Shown: in pieces, positions 31,919 through 42,906 of the stretch
How the letters are laid out: each line of letters starts with the position of its first letter
How positions within the stretch are numbered: position 1 is the first letter of the stretch
Notes under the pieces: model-generated
The model's database searches: none
What the model was told of the DNA's origin: nothing
What the model saw: the letters and a program-made list of their open reading frames with translations, nothing else
Assembly (NCBI GenBank): GCA_008729055.1
Contig: SDUX01000010.1
Location: 2,123,090-2,187,089, forward strand
Origin: Pyropia haitanensis
Taxonomy: Eukaryota > Rhodophyta > Bangiophyceae > Bangiales > Bangiaceae
DNA: 64,000 nt
Direction of reading: 5' to 3'
Made by a program: the position numbers and the translations under genes

Positions 31919-34900
31919 TGCCCCGCCCGTCCATGGACGCGGATCGCCCGCCGCAGGTCCTGGCCACCCCGCCCCCCCCACCACCCGCCGCTACACCGTG
32001 ACGGGCCTGACGTGCCGCCGCTGTGTTGGCAGCGTGACGGCCGCCGTCGGCGGCCTGCCCGGCGTGACCGGGGTGGACGTGGACCTCGACACCGGCGCCA
32101 TGGCCGTGACGTACGCGTCGGCGGCGGCGGCGGCGGCGCCCGCCGCGGAGACGGCGGTCGTTGCGGCGGTGGTGGCGCTCGGCAAGGGCGCGGCGGCGGC
32201 GGGGCCCCCCCCCGCCGACACCCGCGCCTACACCGTCGCGGGCATGTCGTGTGGCCGCTGTGTGGCGGCGGTGCGCCGGGCGGTGGCGGCGCTCCCGGGT
32301 GTGACGGGGGTGGCGGTGGACCTCGCGGCGGGGTCGATGGAGGTGGTGTGGGGGGACGCCTCGGTGGCCGAGTCCCCCACCCAGCGCGACACGGCGGTGG
32401 TGCGGGCGGTGGCGGGGGTGGGCAAGGCCGCCACGCGGGTGGGTGTGGCGGCGGCGCCGGGCCGATCGCCGTCTGGCAGCGCCGACGCGGGCGACGCCGT
32501 CGCCGGGGCGGTGGTGGTCAAGGGCGGCGGCCGGCAGCCGCCGAGTACGGCGTCGTCGTCGTCGTCTACCGAGGCGGCGGTCAAGCGCCGCCGCGTGCGG
32601 CGTTTCAATTGTGGGTGCGGCACGTCAGAGTGCTGCTGCTCGGCGGAGCAGGTGCTCGACACGGACGTGGGCGTGTTTGTCATGCAGCACCGGGCGGGGG
32701 CGGTGGAGACGTCACCCCTGTCGTCGGTGACCGACGCGGACTGGGTGGACGATGACGTGCCGGGCGCGTGTGGCACCGTCGGGAAGGCGTGTGGGGATAT
32801 GCTCAAGTTGCCGCCGCCAACCAAGACGAGTGGCAAGACTATTGTCGCGGATGCGCTGGCGGGTGCGGCGGCGGGTGGCGACGGCGCCGCCAGTGACGCG
32901 GCGTCTGGGGCGGGCGGCCCCTGGGAGGTGCGTCTGTCGGTGACGGGCATGACCTGCTCCAGCTGTGTGGGCAAGGCCGAAGCCACCCTTACCGCCGTCC
33001 CCGGCGTGGCGGCGGCGCGCGTCAACCTCCTCTCTGGCCGCGCCGCGGTTACGATTACGGACGCGGCGCTGGTGGATGGCGCCGCGCTTGCCGCCGCGCT
33101 TGGCCGCAGCGGCTACACCGCGACGGTGCTGTCGCGCGGCGACGCGGCGGTGGCGGGGGCAGACACGGCGTTTCTGCGCTTCGCGTCGACCGCTGCCGCC
33201 GCCGAGGCGGTGACCCTCCTCCGCGCCATGCCGGGCGTCGCGACCGCGGAGCTGCTGCGGGGGGGTGCCGTCATTGGCGGCGCCAGCGGGTCGCCGTCGC
33301 CTGGGGGCGACGCCAACGACGACGTCGGCGCCAACGGCGACTCGATTGACGATGCGGAGCGGGTGGGCACGCCCGCCGCGGCGAGCGCAGACCCGCTGGC
33401 GGCGGCAGCCGACAACGAGGCGGGCGGCGTCCGCGGGCGGTGGGCGCTCCACCCGGCGTGGTGTGGCCTGCCGTGGCACCGCCGCGGCGGCCGCCGTGAC
33501 GCGCCGACGGTGCTGCGGGTGGTGGTGGCGGCGCCGCCGCGGGCGGCGACGGCGGCGCGGCCGTGGGGGCGCCTGGCACTCGAGGAGCTCCACGCGTCGG
33601 ACGCGGACTCGTCGTCGGACGCGGAGGGGCCGGCGGCGCGCCCGGCGGCGCCGTCGTCGCGCGCCGCGGCTTTGCCGAGCGAGGGCGGGCACGTTGACGG
33701 CCGCGCCGACGGGCAGTCGGACGAGCTCAGCCCCAAGATTGCGGTGGTCATGGCGTTTGCCAAGACGACGGGCGCCCACCTGCCGTTCACGGTGACGTCC
33801 CCCGCAGACGCAGCCGGCAGTGCCGATGACGACCCGCAGGCGGTGCTACGCCGCGCGGCGCTGCACTATCTCCACCTGTTTCTGTTTGCGTCGGTCTTTA
33901 CCGTCCCGCTGTTTGTGTTGACGATGGTTGTGCGTCACGTGCCCGCCGTCGGGCGCGTCCTGCACGCGTCCATCGTGGACGGCCGGGCGGTGCCGCTTCT
34001 GGACGTGGTCGCGTGGGTGCTCGCGACGCCCGTCCAGTTTTTGGCGGGCGCCGGCTTTTACCGCGGCTCTTACTACGCCCTCCGCCGCCGCCGCGCGTCG
34101 ATGGACGTGCTCATCGCGCTCGGCACGTCGGTCGCGTACGGCTTTTCCGTCGCGGTGGTCCTCTTCAACGCGATTCGCCCGGTGGGGGAGGGCCTCGCCG
34201 AGGCGACGGTGTTTGAGACGGCCGCCCTGCTCATCGCGATTGTGCTGTTTGGCAAGTGGCTCGAGACGCTCGCCAAGGGCCGCGCCGCGGCGGGGGTATC
34301 GGCGCTCGCCGCGCTCGCGCCGTCGGCGGCGACGGTGGCCGACGCCACCGGGCGGACGGTGCTGGCCGAGGACGTGCCTATTGGGCTGCTCTCTCCGGGC
34401 GACGTTGTGTGGGTGCGGCCCGGCGCCAAGTTTCCCGTCGATGGGGAGCTGGTGGGCGGCGGTGGTGCAGACGCGGATGGGGACGACGGTTCGGCCGCCG
34501 CGCCGGTGGCGGTGGATGAGTCGATGCTGACGGGCGAGGCGCGGCCGGTGGCCAAGGCTCCCGGTGACGACGTGTACGGGGGCACCCTCAACGCGTCGTC
34601 GGGCTTGGCCGTCGTTCGGGCGACGGCGGGCGGCGCGGACGGCGTCCTTGCGCGCATCGTGTCGCTTGTGGACGCGGCGCAGACGTCGCGCGCGCCTATC
34701 GAGGCGTTTGCTGACCGCGTCAGCGCGGTGTTTGTGCCCGCCGTTGTCGTGTTTGCGATCGCCACATTTGTGCTGTGGTACGGGCTCGCCGCCGGCGGCG
34801 TGCTGCCGGCCGAGTGGACCGCGTCGGAGGGGAACGTCCTGTTTGGGCTCCTTTTTTCGCTCGCCGTGCTGGTCATTGCGTGCCCGTGCGCGCTCGGCCT

Positions 34901-36095
34901 GGCCACCCCGTCGGCGGTGATGGTCGCGACGGCGGTGGGCGCGACGCGTCATGGCGTCTTGTTCAAGGGCGGGGGGGAGGCGCTGCAGGCCGCCGCGGGC
35001 CTTGGCGCTGTCCTGTTTGACAAGACGGGCACGCTCACAGAGGGCCGCCCGCGCGTGACCGCCGCGCTGCGCCTGGACGACGAGGGGGTGGCCGACGCGG
35101 ACGGCGGCGCCGACGCGCCTGTGCCGCCCGCCACGTGGGCGGCGGTGGCCGCCGCGGAGACGGTGTCGGAGCACCCGCTGGCGCGCGCGCTCGTCGCGCA
35201 CGTGCGCGACGGGCTGGGCGTGGCGGTGGACGCGACGGTGGCCAGCTCCGAGGCGTTTAACGGGCGCGGCCTGGTGGCCTGCCTCGCGGACGGGCGCGAG
35301 GTGGCGGTCGGCTCCCGCGCGTGGCTGACGGAGCGCGCGGAGACCGCCGGCGGCTGGGCGCCGTCGCCGCGCGTCACGGCGGCGCTCGACGCGTGGGCCG
35401 ACCGTGGCGCGACGGTGGTGCTCGCCTCGGTGGACGGCACGCCCGTTGCGGCGGTGGCGATTGAGGACGCCCTCCGCGCCGACGCGGCGGCGGTGGTGGC
35501 GCACCTGTCTGCCGCGGGCGTGGCGGTGTGGATGGTGACGGGCGACGCGCCCGCGACGGCGGCGGCGGTGGCGGGCCGGGTGGGCATTCCGCCCGCCCGC
35601 ACCGTGGCTGGGGCGCTGCCGTGGACCAAGACCGACGCGGTCGCGGCGGCGCGCGCCGCCGCGGAGGGGCCGGCCGGCCGCCACGGCCGCCGGCGGGTGG
35701 CGTTTGTGGGGGACGGCATCAATGACGCGCCCGCGCTGGCCGCCGCGGACGTTGGCATTGCGATGGGCGCCGGCTCGGCGGCCGCCGCCGAGTCGGCGGG
35801 CATTGTGCTCGTGCGGTCAGCGCTCGCCGACGTGGCGGTGGCGGCGCACCTCGCGGCGGTCGCGTTCCGCCGAATCCGCTGGAACTATGTGTGGGCGCTC
35901 GGCTACAATGTCGCCGCGCTGCCGATCGCGGCGGGCGCGCTCTACCCGGCGCTCGGGCGGCGGCTGCCGCCGTTTCTTGCCGCCGTCGCCATGGCCGCGA
36001 GCAGCGTGTGTGTGGTGGCGAGCTCCCTCGCCCTCCGCTGGTACAAGGCGCCGACGGTGGAGGGGGCGGGGGATCGTGAGGGCGTCACCGCCTGA
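31919..36095 (+). CDS. Copper-type P1B ATPase with three heavy-metal-associated domains
   Basis: About 1390 residues. The main frame is open from 31890 but has no ATG before the first metal-binding domain. The natural ATG at 31919 (MPRPSMDADRPPQ) is one frame off and would join at the C run 31972-31979, so I infer a homopolymer length error. Metal-binding domains: TGLTCRRC (variant), AGMSCGRC and TGMTCSSC. Between the second and third lies an unusual Cys patch (FNCGCGTSECCCS). Transport core: CPC in IACPCALGLATP (codon 34881), actuator DESMLTGEA, phosphorylation Asp in DKTGTLTEGRP (35019), SEHPLA, MVTGDA, and hinge VGDGINDAPALAAADVGIAMG. All are intact. CPC, GMTCxxC and the SEHPLA motif mark a Cu(I) exporter of the P1B-1 class (RAN1/HMA5/ATP7 type), which loads secretory cuproproteins or exports excess copper. 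Single exon. Stop at 36095 is followed by gene-free DNA. Confidence 0.92.
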
Positions 36096-37150
36096 GGGGT
36101 GGCCGCGTGTGGGCGTGCGGGTGCGGCGGGACCCGTCCACGGGCAGGCCCTGTGACTTGCCGCTTCCGCTTGGCAGAGAGGTGGGCATTGACTGCGAGCG
36201 TGCCGGGTAGCTGAGGCGGCCCGGCCCTGGCTTTGTATGGCGCGCCGTGCGGGGAGCGCGCGTGTGATGGCGGGGCGTCAGCGCGGGGGGTAGCCCCGCG
36301 GCTGACCCCAAGTGTCGTGTGTGTGTGTTGGTTCTGTGTTGCGGGTGGCTGGCGGCCGCGTGCCGCCGGCACGCGCATCGAGTGGCGGCGGCGCCGCCTC
36401 GTCTACCCACGACGGTGGGTGGGCTGCGGTGTCATCGCTCCTCTTGTTCTTGCACCTGTCTTTTGTTTTTTCCGTTTGATGGTTAATTTTGTGACGTTCA
36501 CGTCCCGCGATTGCTGTTGCGCCGTGAGCCGACCGGTTCTTCCACGTCCGTCCGCCAGACGCACTCGTCGTATCGGCGGTGGCCGCCACCGGCGGCCGTC
36601 GCCGCTGGCGCCGCCGTCGCCACCTCCACCGCCGCCGCGGCGGCCGCCCACCTCCACCGTCGCTGCTGCCGCCGTTCTGTCTAGACCCGCTAACGAGCGC
36701 GTCGCGCGACGCCCCCCCCCCCCCCCCCCCCCCGCCCCCCGGCGGCTGGCCGCATCCCGCTGCCCTGCGGGCGCCACCACTGTGGCGGACACGTTACGTC
36801 ACTGCGCTCCGCATGGGTGGTTGTCGCGCCGCCGCCGTGGCGGCGACGGCCGTGTCACCAGCGGGCGGCACGGCGGGTGCCACACCACCGGCCAGATGCG
36901 GAGCCACTGTCCACAAACTGGCACTTTGGCAGCAGCCAAACCGAGTCAGAGACGCGGACAGCGGGCACCCACCAGCTCGTCGGTCGCCGCGGTTGGGAGT
37001 GCGCCACCGACGCCGCCGCGCGGCGGGGGGCGCCCGCACGTCGAGGCTCCCCGTCTGGCCAGTCGCGGCCACAACGGCGCGCGCCGGCTCGGCGCGCCCG
37101 CCGTCCCCGCCGCGCCACGCCCCCGCCGCGTTGCGGCCGGTCGGCAAGCA
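36096..37150. other. Intergenic region
   Basis: GC-rich with a C run at about 36713-36733. Frames are Arg/Ala/Pro-rich. No gene recognised. Confidence 0.5.
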
Positions 37151-37879
37151 CCGCCGGGCGCGTCGCGGCCTGCTCCCTCGCGCCCACCCCACACAGCTTG
37201 AGCGGCGCGCAGCCAGCGGCGCGGCGCGCCGCCGTCGCAGCCCGCGCCCGTGCCGCACCCGCCGACGCGGCCGCGCGGCACGGCGGCGGCGGCGGCGGAC
37301 CGCCGCGCCACCCGCGCACGCGGCCGCCGCGATGGCGGCGCCGCGGCCGCCGCCGCGCGGGTCACCCGTCCTCGCGGGGGAGGTTAGCGTCGAGATTTCC
37401 GCGCTCCGACCTGTCGGCATGACGTTGACAGGTGCCGCCGACGCCCGGCTGCCAGGCTCTTGGTGTAAAGGCACCCTGCTGTGCGCCAGCAACCGCGCTG
37501 GCCGCGACTTCCCCGCTGGAGGGGACCCCCCAGCAGAAGGAGTGGCGGACAAGGTGAGGGGGTCTTTCTTGAAAGGAGACGCCGGCGGGAACGAAAGCGG
37601 GTGGCGGCGGAGATGAGCGGATTTCCTCCTCTGTACCGCCGCCGCGCACCGTGGCACACACAGGATCGCGCAGCACTGCTGGGACGGTGCCTGCGTGGCC
37701 GCGGCGGGATTCCAGCTCCGCCTCTGTGCGTCTGAGGGGACCGCGGCAGCAGGCGCGGTCGTGTGCGGCACCCGCTCCTCGCTCGTTCCAGGTGGCGCTG
37801 GCTCCCCTGCTGTACAGCGGGTCCACCAATGACCGGGGGGGGCCCCAGCCCATGCCCATTCGTGGGACGTGCGGCGGGA
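37150..37879 (+). repeat. Diverged outer part of the inverted duplication, left arm
   Basis: Colinear but clearly diverged from 49727-50520 in reverse complement. Matching islands include CCGCCGCGCACCGTG(G/A)CACACACA near 37640 / 49955, ACCCCCCAGCAG near 37520 / 50060, GGCTGCCAGGC near 37450 / 50150, and a CCGCGCGGGTC block near 37355 / 50290. Distances from the gene start agree to within about 30 bp. This part holds the upstream region of the left gene copy. Confidence 0.7.
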
Positions 37880-38008
37880 GCAGATGGGCTGCGCGGCGCG
37901 CGCCAGCGCTTGGGGCGGCAGCGCAGACGCCCGCCGCGCGCCCCGCTGCACAGCGGCACGTCACACGGGCCGCCTGCCGCCGCCGCCGCCGCCAGCCGTC
38001 TGAGGGGG

Positions 38009-38016
38009 CATAAAGG
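38009..38016 (+). promoter_or_regulatory. TATA-like element, left copy
   Basis: CATAAAGG, 127 bp before the ATG at 38136, and followed by a pyrimidine-rich leader. The identical element is present in the right copy (49590-49597, minus strand). Confidence 0.35.
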
Positions 38017-38135
38017 CGCCGCCGGGGGGGCGGTCCCTCACTCCGGCACACCCCCCTCTTTCGCCCCACAAGCGCGTGCGCCTCTTCCCTCTCCCCACTC
38101 CCCCCCCACCCCCCACCCCCTCCCTTGCACCCACC

Positions 38136-38749
38136 ATGGGTCCCACCGCACGCCCATTGGCCTTCCTGGCCGCCGCCGCCGCCGCCGCCGCCGCGGCCGC
38201 CACCACCGCCGCCGCCGCCGCGACGCTCCGCGTCAATGCCGGCGGCGACGCGACCGGCGAGTACCTCGCCGACACCTCCGCCGCGGCCGTCGTTGCCGGC
38301 GGCGCGCGGTACGCGCCCGCGGCGGCCGCCGCCGGCACGGCGGCCACCCCCATTGCCGGCACCGACGACGACGCGGTGATGCGGTCGCACCACTGGGGGT
38401 CGGCGTTTGCGTATGGGGTGCCGGTCACGCCCGGCACGTACACCGTCTTTGGCCACTTTGCCGAGACGTACGCGCCCGCCACCGCCGCCGGTGCGCGCGT
38501 GTTTGACGTCACCATCGGGGGGGCGCCCGACGCGATGGTGCCGGCGTGGACGGCGGTGGACGTGGCGGCGACGGTCGGCCCGCACGCGTTGCTGACGCTC
38601 AACGCGACGGTGACCATCCCGGGCGAGGCGCTGCTGGTGCACTTCAAGGGCACCACCGGAAACGCCATGGTGTCGGCGCTGACCATCACCACCGAGGGCG
38701 GGTCGTTTACGGGCGCCGCCGCCGGCTCGACGCCGCCCGCCACCGGCAA

Positions 38750-38788
<39 letters not shown>

Positions 38789-41411
38789 AACGCCCGCGGC
38801 GGTGGTGGTGACGCCAACGCCCGCGGCGGTGGTGGTGACGCCAACACCCGCGGCGGTGGTGGTGACGCCAACACCCGCGGCGGTGGTGGTGACCCCGACG
38901 CCCGCGGCGGTCCCCGTCGGCGGCGCCGCGCCGGTCGGCCCCGTGGGCGTCCAGCCCGGCAGCCTCGACGCGCCCGGCGAGCCCGACGATGGCGCCCACG
39001 CGGTGCCGGCCGGCCCGTACACGGCCATCTCTGACGCGGCCGACGGGTCGGCGGAGGTGACCCTCGACGGCGGCGGCTCGCACACCCACAACACGGGCGG
39101 CGACGACGGGGACGAGGCGGGCGGGCTGCCGGGCTTTGGCGGCCTCGTCGCGTTCACGTGGTCCATCTTTGACACAAAGGAGATCCTGGGCGTCACGCCG
39201 ACGCTGACGCGCCGCTTCCCCGCCGGCGTCACGCACGTGCTGCTGACGGTCAAGGACTTTGAGGGCGACGTCCACGCGTACGACACGACCGTGACGGTCA
39301 CCGACGGCGTCACGGCGGGGGTGGTGTGCTACGTGCACAAGGGCGTCACCGACCTGCCGCCGGTCGGCACCGCGCCGACCGTCGCGCCCGCCCACGTGGT
39401 GGTCGTGCCGACGGTGTCGTTCAAGGGGCTGGCCGACTGGGGCGCCTTCCCGTACGCCGACGGCGCGTGGCTCGGCCGCTGTGTGGGCACCGTCACCGCC
39501 GGCGACGGCACCTCCCTGGCCGTCGACGCCGCGGGCGGCGCCGCCCGCGTGGCGGTCGCCGGCAAGGCCGTGGCCGCGGCGGGCACGACGCTGCCCGCCG
39601 GCACGCACGACCTCGAGGTGGTCTACGCGCACGCCGGCGGCGGCGACGCGGCGCTGTCGGTGGCGGCGGCCGCGGCGGCGCTCGCCCACAATGCTGGCAC
39701 GGTGCTGCCGGTGATTACGGGCATGACGCCGTCGACGGGGGCGCGGTCGGGCGGCGGCACGGTGCTGCTGCGCGGCTTTGGGTTTCTGCCGGGGGAGACC
39801 GTCGACGTTGGCGGCACCGCCGCGACCATCCTGAGCGACGTGGCCGGCGAGACGACCGCCGATGAGGTGTCGTTTACTGTGCCGCCGCGGGACGCGGACG
39901 GGCCCGTCAAGGTGACGGTGACCACCCGGAACGGGGTGTCCAACGGCGTCACGTTTACCTACTCGTCCGCCGCGTCCGCGCCGGTGACGCCCGTCTACGA
40001 GGAGACGACGCTCAAGGACGAGGACGGGGACGACTTCAAGCTGGGCGGCGGCACGTCCATCGCGGTCGGCCCGGACTCGCGGGTGTACATTGGCAACGCC
40101 GGCCAGGGTCGCGTGCACAAGCTGGACGTGGACTTTCTGACGCACACGGTCACCAAGGCGTGCTCGGTGGAGCTGGGTGGCCAGATCCTGGGCGTGTCGT
40201 TTAGCCCCGCCGACCACGGCGCGGCGCCGACGCTGCTCGTGTCGGTCGGGGACCTCAAGGGCGGGGACTGGAAGTCGGGCAAGGTCGTCGGCCTGCCGTC
40301 GCTGCCGACGGGCTGCTTTGGGCCGGCCAAGGATATCGTCACGGGCCTGCCCGTGCAGACGGGCCACGACCACAGCGTCGGGCGGCCCGCGTTTGACCAG
40401 TCTGGCGACATGCTGCTGCCGGTGGGGGGCATGACCAACGCGGGTGTCAAGCACCCCAAGAGCGGCGACGTGGCCGAGTCGCCCCTGTCGGGGGCGGTCG
40501 TCAAGGTGGCGCTGTCCAAGGGCAAGGCCTTCAACGGCAAGATCACCTACTCGTCCAACAACCCGGCAAAGGCCAAGCAGACTGGCGGCGACGTGTCGGT
40601 GTGGGCGGCGGGCATCCGCAACGGGCTCAACGTGGAGCGCCACAGCTCGGGCACGTACTGGCTGGTGGACAACGGCGCCAACGCCGGCTACGGGGACGTC
40701 TCGGTGACGTGCGACAAGGCGGTGAGCTTCAAGAACGCGGGCGACGACAACGACCGGCTGCTCAAGCTGGAGGAGGGTGGCTACTATGGCCACCCCAACC
40801 CCAACCGTGGCGCCAACGACCAGCGGCAGTGCACGTACCGCAAGCCCAACGTCAAGGCGCCCGGCTACACGCCGCCCGAGCACCTGTTTGCGGCGTCGAC
40901 CAACGGGATTGCCGAGCAGCGGACCAACGTGTTTGGCGGCGCGGTCAAGGGGAACCTGTACTTTTCCAAGTTTGCGACGGGTGAGGAGGGCGTCACGCAC
41001 ACGGCGCCCGTGTCGGCGACGGGCAAGCTCGGCGACGTGACGGTCGTCAAGAGCTACTCGGGCCTGAACATTGCCATCACGCCGTTTGGCTCGCTGTACA
41101 TGCCGCGGGTGCACCAGGGCAAGGTCGTCGTGCTGGCGGCCAAGTACGAGACCGCCGGCCGTGGGCCCATGGTGATGAGCGTGACGCCCAACCGCGGCCT
41201 CCGCGCCGGTGGCTACCGCGTGTACGTGGCGGGCCACAACCTGCCGACGGGGGCGGCCGTGTCGTTTGGCGGCGCCGCGTGCACGGACGTGCAGGCGGTG
41301 GGCGAGGTGGGGCTGACATGCACGATGCCGGAGGGGACTGGCAAGGTCGCGGTCAAGGTCGGGGGGGTGCCGGTGGCCGAGGGGCACGACTTTGAGTACC
41401 TCGACGTATAG
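38136..41411 (+). CDS. Secreted malectin / TIG / glucose-sorbosone dehydrogenase-like protein, left copy
   Basis: 1091 residues from ATG 38136 (CACCATGGG). Signal peptide: MGPTARPLAFLAAAAAAAAA then Thr/Ala, cut at about residue 30. Malectin-like domain, about 31-180 (LRVNAGG..YVFGHFAE-type core, FDVTIGG). Pro-Thr/AAVVV linker (about 205-265). PKD-like segment (FTWSIFDTKE..VLLTVKDFEGD). First TIG/IPT domain (ITGMTPSTGARSGGGTVLLRGFGFLPGE, about 530). A six-bladed glucose/sorbosone-dehydrogenase-like propeller follows, about 620-1000 (GGGTSIAVGPDSRVYIGNAG, GHDHSVGRPAFDQSGDMLLPVGG, WAAGIRNGLNVE, DNGANAGYGD), and a final TIG domain. Malectin domains bind sugars; the propeller family includes PQQ-dependent sugar dehydrogenases, but cofactor residues cannot be confirmed here. 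An extracellular or wall-polysaccharide role is inferred. Intronless. The right copy is tail to tail, 4.8 kb away. Confidence 0.85.
38751..38910 (+). repeat. Pro-Thr microsatellite linker, copy-number variable between arms
   Basis: ACGCCG-type hexamers coding PT repeats, followed by 27-bp units coding AAVVVTPTP. Compared with the right copy (48690-48850) the left has more PT pairs but one fewer AAVVV unit, net 15 bp shorter. The right copy has one AAVMM variant unit. Confidence 0.85.
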
Positions 41412-42906
41412 GAGGCGACGCGGGTCAAGGGGACTCCGCCCCTGCCTATGTGTACAGTCACCGCTTACTTATAATAATATCTAAACATTTTGGGTCAATC
41501 TTTCTGTACCGCCGGGGTCGCCTGGGAAGCAACCAACAGACCAGTGCCAGCCACTTTGCCAGGCGGGCCGTAGTCCCCGACGATAAAGACCGTCCCTACC
41601 GGTGGCAAGGGCAGTACCAATGGCAGTGGTGCTGGCGGTGGCGGCTATCCCGAAGCAGGGGCAGTATGCCATGGCCCTCGTCCCAAGCCCTCCACGCCCT
41701 CACCCCACTGTTCCGTGAGCGTGCGCCAGGCCCGCCCTCGACAAAATAGGCAGCAGCGCTCGAGGCAGCGGCTGCTGGCCGACTTGGGCGGACGCTGGGG
41801 ATCACGCCAGCCTCCATCCCAGACTGCAGCTCAGTGGGCTCTCGGCCGATGTCAGTTCCCCCCACCCCCACCAGTGGACCGCCCACGATGTCGTGTCTTG
41901 GCCCACCGCCGTTCCAGCTCGCGGGTCTCGCAAAAGCTGCAGCCGTGCATGCGCACCATTCCCACCGGCGGTCCCCGTCCGCCGCTCACACGGATCCTCT
42001 CGGTGGCTGGAGGGCGGAGCACGGCGCAGAAAACTCCATTGGCGGCGAGTAGTGGGGGTGGGCAATGGGAGGGAGGCCAGCAAGGGGGGAACCGCCCACG
42101 GAACGTGCCGCCCGTGGGGTGGGTTGGAGGTCGGGCCAGAGGGGGGTGCTGCCGTCGCGACGAGGCCGCCTGGCACCAAATGACGGCTGGTCGACGCCCG
42201 CACTGTCCTGTGACGGGTGGGGGTAGAACGTGGTGGGGCCGCCGACCACCCACACCCAGTTAAAATGGGGTTTTTGATGACATACGGCTTCCGAGCCATG
42301 ATGTACAATGAAGGACTGGAGAGAAAAGCAAAACGACAACATGATATTGAAGAGGAACACGTGGTGCGTCTGTGCGTAGGTGACACTTCTGTATTGTGTG
42401 GGCCATTCGTGCTGCAGGCGTCTGTTTGTTCCTCACAGGGACGCGCCGGTACGCTCTGTCTGAAAACTGGTTGAGGCGCACCAAGAAGACCACTCTCCGT
42501 TGGGCGTGCCGCGTAGAGCCGGGTGGGCAGCTGTTTCTTTTGGCCTTCTTGGCAGCCAGTCAGGCGACTGTCGTCACTGAGACGCTGACGGTCGTCTGAG
42601 AGCGGGAGGCCGGATCAAGCGCCGTTGACGGCGCTTGATCTGGATCAAGCGCCGTCGGCGGAGCTTGATCCGGCCGCCCGCTCTCGGATCTGTGGCGGGA
42701 AACCGCGCAGCCAGAGGCCCGACGGCTACAGGCACCGCACTTGTCCCCCCACTGCACGCCCGCTGCCCCCCCCTAACTACCCCCCGCGTGCCCCCACCGA
42801 AACGGTACGCTCGTCCTCCGGTGCGGGACGTTTCACTCCCACGCATAGAACACGTCGACGGCTGGGGTGCGCGCGACTGGGAAGCGGCAAGGCCGACCGC
42901 TGGCTC
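41412..42906. other. 3' flank of the left gene copy, no gene recognised
   Basis: Conserved almost perfectly in both arms (counterpart 44685-46179). Starts AT-rich (41460-41500), then moderate GC. Several frames of 60-190 codons exist on both strands, but identity between arms cannot be used as evidence of coding because the whole arm is identical. Confidence 0.5.
42611..42672. repeat. Tandem hairpin motif, left arm
   Basis: Two GATCAAGC..GCTTGATC palindromes side by side. The first is perfect: 13-bp stem arms starting GATCAAGCGCCGT around a TG centre. The second has a GGAGC mismatch. The whole block is enclosed by GGCCGG / CCGGCC. Counterpart at 44919-44980. Confidence 0.85.

Larger units (their letters stand above)
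37880..42906 (+). repeat. Near-identical left arm of the large inverted duplication
   Basis: Pairs with 44685-49726 in reverse complement. Coordinates sum to 87591 on the inner side of the Pro-Thr linker and to 87606 on the outer side, the only offset being a 15-bp repeat-number difference. Each arm holds one complete gene plus 1.5 kb of 3' flank. Inner edge is at about 42906 / 44685. Confidence 0.93.

Noticed and set aside
37362..41387. 1341-codon open frame antisense to the left malectin gene, and its counterpart 46204-49845 in the right copy
   Set aside because: Composition artefact of third-position GC in the real gene: His/Arg/Gly-rich with no domain. Its conservation between arms follows from arm identity.
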